DNA from: Salticus scenicus
Taxonomy: Eukaryota > Arthropoda > Arachnida > Araneae > Salticidae
Length of the DNA: 64,000 nt
Direction of reading: 5' to 3'
Assembly (NCBI GenBank): GCA_963930645.1
Contig: OZ005653.1
Coordinates: 215,256,184-215,320,183 of the forward strand
Numbering within the stretch: position 1 is the first letter of the stretch; each line of letters starts with the position of its first letter. The notes beneath the pieces were generated by a model that saw only the letters and a program-made list of their open reading frames with translations, did no database searches and was not told the origin of the DNA. Shown piece after piece: positions 1 to 9,820 of this stretch. The translations under genes were made by a program, and so were the position numbers.

Positions 1-149
1 GCGAATGGACTCGAATAATCGTCGATTATATAATGTCAAATGCCACTTCTAAAAATTGTTGGTGGCTATTAAATAAAAAGATCTGGCAACACTGAAAGAA
101 TGGGTGGCAAATCCACCAACCAGCGACTACTAATGGGTTATTCATGTTG

Positions 150-183
<34 letters not shown>

Positions 184-299
184 GAATAAAATAAATGTAA
201 AGAGAGAAAAAAGTAAGTTTTAAGGCATCCTAAATAGATCCTTATTTATTTATTTGTATTTATTTTAGTAATACATGCAAAACACAAAAATTATTTATT

Positions 300-332
<33 letters not shown>

Positions 333-988
333 TTGTGTGTGTGTGTGTGTGATGTTTAATATAGCGTAGGAAAAATGAGATACTCATACAAAAATACATA
401 AGTCGAACATAATTACATCGTGTTAAATTGTGAATTAAAGTATTGTTTAATACAGGAGAATAAATTATCAAACACACAATGAATAACATTCAGTTGTGAA
501 ATTTCAAATTTAGTATAATGAGCACGTAATGTGTAAAATCGTTTAACAATGAATGAAGTACCCAGTAACGCTTTGCTATTTCCAAATTAATGTGCATTGT
601 TATGGCATCAACTATAGCTATGCATTTATAGCTATTATTATTAAAATTTCAAAATTAATCTTGTATCTATTTGGCATTTTAATAACTTAAGCCTTTAATT
701 CCCAATTTTTTCCCTCCATAAAACAATAAATCTCATATTTAGTCATAAATTTACTTTAAAGGTAATATACATAATTTATTTATTTTTTTTAATTTTTTTA
801 ATTTTTTTTTTTTTTAAAATAAGAGTAATAGCAGAGTACGAATTAATATAGCTAACAAAGCAACTGAGAGGTGTTTATTTATGTTTAGTATAACCACTGA
901 TGCCATTAAAAATTATAACTTTTTATTAAATAAAAAAATCAAAATTTTGGAAAAAATACATATTGTATTAAAATGCAAATTATAAACA
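1..988. other. AT-rich intergenic stretch
   Basis: No coding region is supported. It holds an uninterrupted poly(A) tract of about 32 bases near 150-181, TTAT/ATT microsatellites and a short (TG)n near 295-352, and a dispersed repeat described separately. Confidence 0.7.
255..700 (+). repeat. Dispersed repeat, copy 1 (partner at 56530-56960)
   Basis: By eye this stretch aligns in the same orientation with 56530-56960. Shared blocks include AATACATGCAAA, GATGTTTAAT, GAATGAAGT followed by a GCTTTGC block, ATGCATTTAT and TTTGGC(A/G)(T/C)TTTAATAAC. Many substitutions and small gaps show that the copies are old. No inverted ends or coding capacity are seen, so the class is unknown. Confidence 0.6.
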
Positions 989-2370
989 TCTATATATATA
1001 AAATCGTTCTTCCTGACTGACTGAGTGAGTGAGTGAGGGGGTGATTCTTCATCGCCCAGGCCACACGCCTGGACCTAGAAGCATGAAATTTTGTGACAAT
1101 GTTCTTTCTATGACGTAGGCATCCACTAAGAAGCGATTTTTCAAAATTCGCCCCCCAAGGGGGGAGGGGGGGGACAAAGCGTGATTTCGCAAAATCCTTC
1201 ATATCTCAAACAAAAAACAGATATCCATAAAATTTTTGCTTTAAAATGTAGCTAATACAAATGTCTAAAAACTAATTTCTGGAATTTTCATAATTCGGTC
1301 CCCAAGGGGAGCGGGGGGGGGGGGGGCAAACCGCGATTTCACATGCGTAAAACGCTATTTCGCATAATCCTATATATCTCAAACAAAAAAATAGATATAC
1401 GTGAAATTTTTGCTCTAAAATATAGCTAATGCAAATATCTAAAAACCTATTTCTGGAATTTTAGAAATTCAGCCCCCAGGTGCGGCAGCAGGGGGGGGGG
1501 AGCTATGGGGCAAAAACAAATAGAAATACAGTTAAGTCGTTCAAAATTGGTACAGATATGTTTTAGAGGCCTGCAAGTCGAATGGGGATATTTTCGATTG
1601 TGTAAAGTTTTTAGGAGGGGCAGGAAGGGGGAGGGGAGAGGGGGGGCAAAAAAATAAAAATAGTGTCAGATCGTTCAAAATTGGTACATAGAGGTTTTCG
1701 ATACTTACAAATCGATTGCGGAGGATTTTGAATTTGTAAAATTATTAGGAGGGGCAGGAAGGGGGTGGGGCGGTAAGGGGGCCTATGGGGCAAAAACAAA
1801 AAGAAATACAGTTAGGCCGTTAAAAATTGGTGCAGATAGGTTTTAGAGGCCTGCAAGTCGAATGGGGATATTTTAGAAAGTGTAAAGTCATTAGGAGGGC
1901 CGGGAAGGGGGGGCGAAGGGGCAAAAAAAAATAGAGTTAGATCATTCAAAATAGGTACATAGAGGTTTCCGATATCTACAAATCGATTGTGGATATTTTC
2001 GAATTTTTAAAATTATTGGGAGGGGCGGGAGCGGAGGGGAAAAAAAATAAAACAGAGATAGATCGTTCAAAACTGGTGCATAGAGGTTTTTAATACTTAC
2101 AAATCGATTGCAGGTATTTTCGAATTTGTAAAATTATTAAAATAGACGGGAGGGGGGGTCGAAGGGGGAAAGTAATAGAAATAAGAGTTATAGCATTTTG
2201 GGAATTTTTTCCGAAGGCAATGAGAACCCGGTGCGACATTTTTCCTAATCAAATTTTGTTTCTCTTTCTTTTTTTTTTCACGTGATAAAAATTAATGCAA
2301 TTTCGAGAATTCAGTAATTACAGTGATTCATTTAAAAATAGGGACCAGAGAAGCGGGCGTCGCCTGCTAG
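989..2370 (+). mobile_element. Non-autonomous Helitron 1
   Basis: The element starts TCTATATATATAAAATCG and ends GGGCGTCGCCTGCTAG. It lies exactly between a host A (988) and a host T (2371), the A|TC...CTAG|T arrangement of Helitrons. A short GC-rich hairpin-like stretch (GAAGCGGGCG) sits just before the CTAG end. No Rep/helicase coding is present. Inside are G-rich blocks (AGGAGGGGCAGGAAGGGGG type) alternating with AT-rich blocks containing TTCAAAATTGGTAC. They match the second tandem array of the Helitron at 29422-32402, and the 3' ends are nearly the same, so both are relatives. Confidence 0.85.
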
Positions 2371-2613
2371 TTAAAAAATAAAATAAAAAATATTTCAAAC
2401 AGTTAATTTACTTAACCTTTTATAACCCAAATTGCTTTTTTTTTTTTTTTTTTTTTTTGAATAATAGTTTGAAATTTTTTATTATATTTCTTTGCTGCAT
2501 GAAAAACATCTCATATTATATTTAGCTTGAGCTATAACTTAGCTACAAAGAAAGCTTAAACTATAGGGACTTTGAAGTTCCAATGAAATCCTGTAGTAAA
2601 TTTAGGCTATATT

Positions 2614-2650
<37 letters not shown>

Positions 2651-3078
2651 GGGATTATAAAGTCCCGGTGGGATACAAAGGGTAAAATTGAAAAATTAAC
2701 ATAAATTATCTTTATTTCTGTTGATTTCATTTTAGAATGTTTAATTATACGATAAATTATTTTCAATTAATAAAAATACCTTTATTTTTTTTAACCCCTT
2801 AACTGTCCCGGGAGTATATAAACGTTTTTTTCTGAAGAATGTTTCTATTGTATTGCTAATAATGAAACTACTGACATGGTTTGACAAAACCAGGCCTTAC
2901 AGCATTTCTAAAAATTTACATGCATTTTATCATATTGCCACACAATCGTAAAAGATAATTTTTTTTTCGTATTTTTAATGCTAAAATATTCTGTGAAAAA
3001 GTATTATATTAAGATGATGATGACAATATAATAAAATGAGCGTAAAATCTTAGGAACGTTGAGAAGCCTGCATACTGC
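2371..3078. other. AT-rich intergenic stretch
   Basis: No gene is visible. Two long poly(T) tracts lie near 2438-2458 and 2618-2647. The block TTAACCCCTTAACTGTCCCGGG near 2793-2816 resembles a piggyBac-type end, but no convincing partner end was found. Confidence 0.6.
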
Positions 3079-3295
3079 ATACTTGACTCTATTTTAATTA
3101 ATATTCCGTAGCACAATTAGTACCCGCCTTCTTTTTCATGTCTGTCTACTTTTAGCGTATTCTTCTTCTTATTTAATTGTAATTACATTAGGCGAAAATT
3201 ACACAGAAAAAAAAAATAAAACGGTGTGGAAAAAAAGAGGCGGGTACTACCAGCGCTATACAATATTAATTAGAATACTGGAAAATATGACTGAG
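3079..3295. mobile_element. Short inverted-repeat MITE, family A copy 1
   Basis: The outer arms pair: ATTTTAATTAATATT ... GTACCCGCC on the left against GGCGGGTACTAC ... AATATTAATTAGAAT on the right, about 36 bp of imperfect inverted repeat. The middle carries a TTCTTCTTATTTAATTGTAATTACATT block that recurs in copies 2 and 3. It is non-coding. The superfamily cannot be assigned because a target duplication is not clear. Confidence 0.7.
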
Positions 3296-3369
3296 TGGTT
3301 AAAATGATGATATGAACATGGATTTCCATAAATACTAATTAAAAAGTAAAAATTTAGTTTAATTATATA

Positions 3370-3580
3370 TGCATACTTGCCAATACTCTATATGATATTC
3401 CGTAAAATGTTTAGTGCCAACTCTTTATTCACACCAGTCTTTTTTTAGAGTATTTTTCTTCTTATTTAATCGCAATTACATTTGGAGAAAACTACTATAA
3501 ATGTCCAAATATTCAGTGGTGAGGAAAAGTGGGTCCTACTAACAATTTTACTTAATTGGGCTGTTGGCAGGTATGTACTT
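3370..3580. mobile_element. Short inverted-repeat MITE, family A copy 2
   Basis: It shares the central block TTTTTCTTCTTATTTAATCG and the flanking TTAGAGTATT with copy 1. Its ends CATACTTGCCAATA and (reversed) CATACCTGCCAACA form a terminal inverted repeat. The inner arms (ATATTCCGTAAAATGTTTAGT against ACTAACAATTTTACTTAAT) are more decayed than in copy 1. Confidence 0.65.
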
Positions 3581-5875
3581 ATCATAATATGCTTAACATG
3601 TATGTACTTAACATGCATGTATTTTTTTTTTAAATAATAGTCGTTGTTTTTAAGTAATTTCATCTAGAGAGGCTTAGTCAGGTTATAAAAATGTTAAATT
3701 TCTGGGTTGATTTGGCCTCAAAATAGATAATTTTTCTTTAAAAACTTTGTCAAAAAGCATCATCAGGGCATGTAATGGCCTTGGCGAAAGATTTGGCAGC
3801 CTTATTGAGCTTTGGTGACGTTTTGGCGACTTTGGCGAGAAAATCCTCGTTGATATATCGACCATTTAAGCTGTAAATGGAATATTTTGCGAAATATTGG
3901 AAAATTCTGGAAAATACGATGCTGTATAAATGGATAACATCCCAGCCGTAATAGTCAGTTTTATGCCGAGTCACTGCGGTATAAAGAGACGCTTGACCAG
4001 GATCTGCTAATGATTATAGCTTATATGCATTTTTTTTTTCTTATGGTACAGTTTATACTTTGATTTGTATATTGTCAGCTATTACTTAAGCTGCTTTTTC
4101 TGGTGGAACTGAAGTCGATACTTGGTTAACAGATCTGCAACCTTCTGGAATATTCTATAAATAAACTTTTAATCCTCTGCAAGGCATTCCATATATTCAC
4201 AGACATGTCACGAATCCCGAGTACGAAACAATACACATAGTTGCTAACTTTTACGATTTTAAAATAAGGATAACCATCACTATATTTTTAGAAAAACTTT
4301 TTAATTAATTTTCGAAGATTTAAGACCTTGAAGTTTACTATCATAAAATTCTGGTGTAAAGTCGTTCCAAAAGTCGCGAAAATCTGGCAGCTACGGATAT
4401 TTTTCTGAAACTATTTCTTTCACGAGAGAAATTTTTATTGCAAAATTTGTATTTATATTATTATAAAGAATGAAAGATTGACCAATATGAAATGTTTTAA
4501 CCACCAATGTAAAAAAAAAAAAAAAAAAAAAAAAAAAGATATATATTTATATATATATATCTGTTCTTTTCTTCCTTAAAAGAAAAAGAAAAAAAAAAAC
4601 TTTAGTTTTCGATGAATTATTATTATCTTATAGTCTATATAAAAAAAATTTAATATAAGATTAAATTTTAATATGAAACTAAATTGTTGGCGAAAATTTT
4701 GTCGAGAATATTAAAACAGACCATATGCTTAAAACTCCGTAAATTATAATTTATAGTGGATAGCTTCAACTATATTTGATAAATATGAAATTGAGGCATA
4801 CGTTACTACAATAAAATACTTATAAATATGCTAAATATTTTTGAAATCTAGTTTAAAGAGCTGCTTTTATGAAAATACTTTAGAAGTTTAATGCTATTTA
4901 AAACTTTTAAAACAATATTTAAAACTTTCCAGAAGTCTTTTAATCACCACGTCGTCAGCGTTTTAGAATGAGAGATTTTTCTTTAAGAATTTAAGAAATT
5001 TACTCATTTCCATAAAGTCAATATAGAAATTAAAGAGTTTTCCTCGAATAACTGTGTTTACCGCTCAAATTGCTTAATTTACATAAAGAACAAAATTTAT
5101 CATTGAAAAAGTACTAAATAATTTGTTTATCTAAGTGACATTAATCATTTGAATTTTTCATTATTTAATCTATATTTATAATAAGAATTTATTATAAAGT
5201 GAAAATGTATTAAATGAACTTAATGGAATAAAAAAGTAAGTATAATAAATATTCGTCAGATGTTTATTGAATAGGATTTCTGTGGAGCAAATATCTATTA
5301 TTTATTTTCATTTATTTTCACTTATTTCCATTCATTAGTTTTTTATTTGATCTTGATGCCCACATAATGAAAGAAAATTATTTGTTTTGGATTGATTTTT
5401 GGAATTGAGATTTTGGTATATATACATAGTTTTGCGACAGCGGTTGGTCATGTGCGCCTGTCTTTCAACTACACTGTTATCACCATAACACACTCACACG
5501 CATATATATCACACACACATAGGTATGTGTATATATATTTATGCTTTCATTTTCGTATTTTATTAAAGCTATAAGTTGCTAACTCTTCTTATATCTACAC
5601 TATAGTCTTCACAGGTTATTAAATTTAGTTATAAATTAGTATTTTTAAAATGTTATTATTGAGGAATTTTCGTAGAGTGTAATAAAGCGAATTACTAAAC
5701 CAAAATTGTACATAGATACATAGAAGTTATAACATAGGTATCATGTTATAACTTTCGTATTATACAAACATAACAGTTTTATTTGTTTCAACCATTAGTT
5801 TTTAAGTGATTTCAGACATAAAAGGTATAAGTCAATTTTTTTGTAGTGCTGCTTTATTTTTTCCTCCTTAGTGTG
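3581..5875. other. AT-rich intergenic stretch
   Basis: No supported gene or clear transposon end in about 2.3 kb. The segment 3683-3974 is a little less AT-rich (TTGGCGAC/TTTGGCGA motifs), but its short open frames show no recognisable domain. A poly(A) tract lies near 4511-4537. Confidence 0.55.
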
Positions 5876-5918
5876 TGTGTATATATATATATATATGTAT
5901 ATATATATCATATCTTAA

Positions 5919-5960
<42 letters not shown>
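5876..5960. repeat. (AT)n microsatellite
   Basis: Two (AT)n runs are separated by a short ATCATATCTTAAATGTG spacer. Similar (AT)n runs occur near 7255-7305, 57437-57470, 59551-59581 and 63841-63892. Confidence 0.95.
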
Positions 5961-6002
5961 ACATCACTACATTTTGGTATTTTTAATAAAACCTTCTATT
6001 AT

Positions 6003-6186
6003 AATATAGGCTCCCATCCAAATTATACGATGGTGGTTAAAGAAGCAGGGGAGCTATATCCCTCGTGGAGGATAAAAAAAATAGGATGGGATGTCAGCAG
6101 ACCACCCTTAGAGGTGCGTCCCAGACCGTCGCTAATTACACATTGCGCAGTACTACTGCGACGTTAAACCCAACCAACCAACCAAC
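6003..6186 (+). mobile_element. SINE-like element or truncated LINE 3' end with (AACC)n tail
   Basis: A compact island richer in G and C than its surroundings ends in CTGCGACGTTAAACCC followed by about four AACC repeats. A short simple-repeat tail at one end is a common hallmark of non-LTR retroposons. There is no poly(A) tail and no clear pol III A/B box, so it may be the 3' end of a LINE and not a SINE. The MITE at 6190 begins right after the tail. Confidence 0.5.
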
Positions 6187-6189
6187 AAT

Positions 6190-6407
6190 TACAGTCGGCA
6201 GCAAAAGTATCCGAGCACTAGCCAATAATCCCGATATCAAAAAGGTACACTTAATACTGTTTTGTTAAGTAAATCCTTGTCAAATCATGTTCTTAGACTG
6301 ACTAAGAACATGACTCGAGAAGGATTTATTTAACAAAGCAGCATTAAGTGTACTTTTTTAAGACAGGGATTATTGCTCGTGCTCGGATACTTTTGCTGTC
6401 GACTGTA
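6190..6407. mobile_element. Palindromic Tc1/mariner-type MITE, copy 1
   Basis: A near-complete hairpin of about 218 bp flanked by TA. The left end TACAGTCGGCAGCAAAAGT pairs with the right end ACTTTTGCTGTCGACTGTA, and the arms continue to pair through GGTACACTTAATACTG to a centre near TGTTCTTAGACTGACTAAGAACA. A TA target and CAGT-type termini suit the Tc1/mariner superfamily. It is non-coding and is related to the copy at 7304-7520. Confidence 0.88.
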
Positions 6408-6594
6408 TAGTACATAAAGCATTTAATGCACAGTTTACTTCTACGCAGAGAGTGAGTGAATGGATTTTACGCCGCACAAGTGCTAAATCATAGGCAATAT
6501 GAACTTTAACCCAATGCTAAGGGTACTCCGGAGACATGTCATCACAATTTTGGTTTACCATGGAGTGGATGATGTCTCCCGCGTTTCGGTAAAC

Positions 6595-6805
6595 CTATAG
6601 CTTCCATTATTCTAATTAATATTCCATAATGTTGTTAATACCCGCTCTGTTTTCTTCACCACTTAATTTTTAGAGCAATTATCTCCAAATGTAATAACGA
6701 CGAAATAAGAAGAAAAATACTCTAAAAAGAGACTGGTGTGAAAAAAAAAAAGTGGCGGTTACTAACAATATTACGGATTATTAACCAGGATGTTGACAGT
6801 TATGT
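6595..6805. mobile_element. Short inverted-repeat MITE, family A copy 3
   Basis: The left arm TTCTAATTAATATTCCATAA and the right arm (TTACTAACAATATTACGGATTATTAAC) form an imperfect inverted repeat like copies 1 and 2. The internal block is in the opposite orientation (GAAATAAGAAGAAAAATACTC). Poly(A) of 11 bases follows GGTGTG. Confidence 0.7.
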
Positions 6806-6809
6806 GTGA

Positions 6810-7057
6810 ACCTTAGAGGTATATTTTGAAAAGAAATATGGAGAACATTGCGGCCACGATGGATTTTGCGTGCGCCAGCTGCTATTAATGTACACAACTG
6901 TCGTCAGTCGGCACGAGGATAGAACCCACAATCTTTTACTAAGAGTTTGACGAACTACCAACGTGAAGAGTCAACCACGGCCCTAGAAGTTCTCACAGAA
7001 GGCACACCACCTCAGTGCTCGGACCCTCATATAATCAATCGGATTTAATCCCAAATA
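6810..7057 (-). mobile_element. Putative tRNA-derived SINE
   Basis: Read on the minus strand, a GC-richer 250-bp island contains GTGGGTTCTATCCTCG (6914-6930). This is close to a pol III B box (GGTTCRANNCC), and about 45-60 bases before it lies GGCCGTGGTTGACTCTTC, a possible A box. The two boxes and the spacing suit a tRNA-derived SINE. I cannot fold a full cloverleaf, and no other copy is in the window, so the call is tentative. Confidence 0.45.
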
Positions 7058-7264
7058 CCTATTTGTACAAAGAAAAATCTGTTTTGTTGAAAACAACAAA
7101 ATTTTATTTAATCGATATCAACAACAGCAACAAAGAAATGTTTTATTTAATAAATGTTTCTTGTTAAAATAATAATAATAATAAAAAAATAAATAAGTAA
7201 AAGTTAAAACGGTAAAATTTTGTTGGAACAGCAAAACAATGTGTTAAGTCAACTTTATATATAC

Positions 7265-7303
<39 letters not shown>

Positions 7304-7306
<3 letters not shown>

Positions 7307-7520
7307 AGTCAGTAACAAATGTGTCCGAACACTAGCAAAAAGTCCTATGTAAAAAAGGTACACTTCATACGGTTTTGTTAAATAAATCCTCATCCAATCA
7401 TGTTCTTACACTGAGTAAGAACAGGATTCTGCAAGGATTCATTTAACAAAACCGTATGAAGTGTACTTTTTTTACATAGGAATTTTTGCTAGTGTTTGGA
7501 AACTTTTGTGACCGACTGTA
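7304..7520. mobile_element. Palindromic Tc1/mariner-type MITE, copy 2
   Basis: A 217-bp hairpin between two TA dinucleotides. The left end TACAGTCAGTAACAAATG pairs with the right end (CTTTTGTGACCGACTGTA). Both arms carry GGTACACTTCATACGGTTTTG and its complement, with the centre at TTCTTACACTGAGTAAGAA. It is the same family as 6190-6407 but with a different sequence, so this is not a local duplication of one copy. It sits at the edge of an (AT)n run. Confidence 0.88.
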
Positions 7521-7790
7521 CCTTCAACAAAATCATTTTTCAGTGTATCAGTGCTTTAGAATCTAAATTAACTTAATTTTAAGAGATATTTTAACTGTCC
7601 AATAACCAAAAAATAAAAGAAGCCAAATAAATGTTTCGAGAGAAAGACACAGTATGTTGTGTTAAAAATGATCTTGTATTTTAATAAAAATATATTGCAT
7701 GTAAATATTCATTTATGTTTTTTGTTTATTATGTAATTAGGATATTAAAATATTTATACTGAGAATTATATTAAATTTATAACCCAAAGT
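7521..7790. other. AT-rich spacer
   Basis: No gene, repeat end or regulatory signal is recognised here. Confidence 0.6.
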
Positions 7791-7795
7791 TGTAA

Positions 7796-7913
7796 ACTTT
7801 TCCCTAACAACACACTTGTCCACAGAACATCCTGAGGAAGTCCATAGGATTTCCCTTTTATCCACAGGACATTCTGAGGATGCCTTTCGGAGAAGATGTG
7901 TTGTTAGGGAAAC
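7796..7913. mobile_element. Small foldback (~118 bp)
   Basis: The outer arms TTCCCTAACAACACA and TGTGTTGTTAGGGAA are perfect inverses. Inner arms based on CACAGAACATCCTGAGGA and TCCACAGGACATTCTGAGGA are inverted or duplicated variants. This looks like a tiny palindromic MITE. No target duplication is obvious. Confidence 0.6.
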
Positions 7914-8745
7914 TAATTCATTTAATGATTTTTTTTTTTTTTTAAGTAAAATTTTAAATATCAATTTTAAAATATCTAGAAGTTAATTTTTGCATTTCAC
8001 ATGTAACAGGCGAAAAACTAAAACAAAATATGTCACCCAAAACTACTATTTTAATTAACACGATAGCAAAATTCATGCATATTAAAATGCTTCGGGTGTG
8101 TTTTCAAATTTCCCGACTTCGTATTTAAAAATCGATAAAACACTTAATTTATCCTGAAAAATATAACCCCTTTGTGAAAATGACGCTGGATGTCTTTAAA
8201 AGTTTTTTGAAAAGTTTTCGTAATTATTTCTGGAATTATAAATGACATTTAACCTCTGAGGTATTTTTGATAATGCTATTATTAGAGCGGGGAAAATATT
8301 CCTTTAAATTAATTTTTAATATTTCATCGTAAAATGTAGACTTTTTTAAGGTTTATTAAAAATTTTAAAATGCCTAATGAAGATAAAAGGGAAAAAATTC
8401 GTGTAAAATAGTTCACACATATAGAGTAGGGTTGTGCAACAGTGCGTGGTGTAGAAGAGTACGCTGTGCCATTTTCCAATCACAGAGCAGTGTTTTACAG
8501 CAATCTCCAGTTGTCATGTTCAGTATTTATGTTAAGGGCACTAACAAAAAGAAGTCTGCGTGGTTTATTTGAAATTTCAACAATTAAAATATAGAAATGT
8601 GATTTCGACCCCTATGATGTAATAGTAAGATGTTTTTATAAATCAGAACATAATAAACATTAGAAAGGTAAGCTATTTTTTATCTGCCCCTTTTGATTAG
8701 GTTACTATCGTACTTTTTGTTTCCTGAATGGTTTATAAATTACTC
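7914..8745. other. AT-rich intergenic stretch
   Basis: No coding region supported. The block TTGTGCAACAGTGCG near 8431-8450 is faintly like the AAAGTGCGCACTCCTGCAC blocks at 12.65-12.85 kb, but not enough to call a repeat. Confidence 0.5.
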
Positions 8746-8746
8746 T

Positions 8747-9011
8747 CAACACGGGTAAAAAAAATCAGCCAAAAAACTGCAGGCATATTGCAGGTATTTT
8801 GGACTTTCTGTAAAATTTGCAGGTATTTTAAAGCTTTTCAACGGGTATTTTGAAGGGGAAAAACAGTGGGTTTCCTTCTAAAAATATACATTTTTTTTAA
8901 TTATTATTTCACTCATGTTTATTTCAGAAAGCCCGAAATACCTACAGGTTTCCTGCATCAAAGTCTGAAATACCTGCAGATTTCCTGAAAAAACCTTGAC
9001 AGGTGTTTTGC

Positions 9012-9050
<39 letters not shown>

Positions 9051-9052
9051 TG
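8747..9052. mobile_element. Foldback element with internal poly(T)
   Basis: The left arm (AAAAATCAGCCAAAAAACTGCAGG ... TGCAGGTATTTTGGACTTT) is the inverse of the right arm (AAAGTCTGAAATACCTGCAG ... GTTTTGCTGATTTTT). The last stretch contains an uninterrupted poly(T) run of roughly 30 bases, whereas the matching left arm has only about eight A. This implies homopolymer growth after insertion. Confidence 0.7.
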
Positions 9053-9169
9053 GGAATAGATGGTAATAGTGACGTTTTAAATTATTTAATCAGTGAAGTG
9101 CAAGAGTGCGCAGAGCCAAAGTGTGCAAGAGTGCGTGCGAACTTTTGTCCAACATATCGTTTTCTAAAA

Positions 9170-9400
9170 ACATTTTATTTAACTAGCTTAACTTAACTTG
9201 TTTACAATGCTTATAATATTCATATTTATGATTATAATAATATATTTGTAAAAAAAAGTAAAATTAAAACGATAAACAAAACGATATGTTCAATACCTCG
9301 ATTTGTAACTACTAATCTTTTACTTAACTAGCTTAACTTAATTTGTTTACTTTGCTTATTTATATTTATGATTATTAAAACATATTTGAAGAGTTTTAAG
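9170..9400 (+). repeat. Tandem duplication of a ~145-bp block
   Basis: The block AACTAGCTTAACTTAA(C/T)TTGTTTAC followed by GCTTAT and TATTTATGATTAT occurs at about 9181-9250 and again at 9325-9390, in the same orientation, diverged by a few percent plus gaps. Confidence 0.7.
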
Positions 9401-9523
9401 AAAAATACAAATAACAGAGAATAAAAATATGGATCCAAGTGTAACAGAAGAAACTAGTGATTTGACTGATAACTGATAGTACGATAAATGCATTGCATAG
9501 CTTGCTCTGGTCATGGTCGCTAT

Positions 9524-9808
9524 CAGAGCCTGATTAAGGGGGAAGCTCGCTCTTCACACATTATTTATACTTACACCGTTATTTTTTAACAAATACTTTC
9601 CTCCTATAATAAACAGAAAATTTTGATTAAAAATTATTTTAAAAGAATTCTGGTGTCTAATACCGGTGAGTAAATTGGATTGTTTTACACCGTTCATTTT
9701 TTATAAAAAGTATTTCCTCGTCAAAGCGTGGAATTTCTATGACATGAAGTACAAAATAATTGTAAAAATATTCCGGTAAGAGCGAGCTTCCCCCTTAATC
9801 AGGCCCTG
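9524..9808. mobile_element. Non-autonomous hAT element (285 bp)
   Basis: The ends are CAGAGCCTGATTAAGGGGGA and its complement (TCCCCCTTAATCAGGCCCTG). The inverted repeat is nearly perfect for about 30 bp. The element is flanked by a perfect 8-bp duplication GTCGCTAT at 9516-9523 and 9809-9816. CAGRG-type termini with an 8-bp target duplication are the signature of the hAT superfamily. The interior is AT-rich and non-coding. Confidence 0.93.
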
Positions 9809-9820
9809 GTCGCTATAAAT

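Noticed and set aside
2793..3301. Possible piggyBac element (TTAACCCC ... GGTTAA)
   Set aside because: The two ends match too weakly, and family A MITE copy 1 lies across the right part.
6900..6945. Functional tRNA gene
   Set aside because: Only a B-box-like stretch is convincing. Stems of a cloverleaf do not form by inspection, so a SINE is the better reading.
8996..9196. 66-codon frame starting with a run of phenylalanines
   Set aside because: It is driven by a poly(T) tract inside a foldback. The same holds for frames at 15606-15827 and 42237-42443 and, on the minus strand, 34547-34771.
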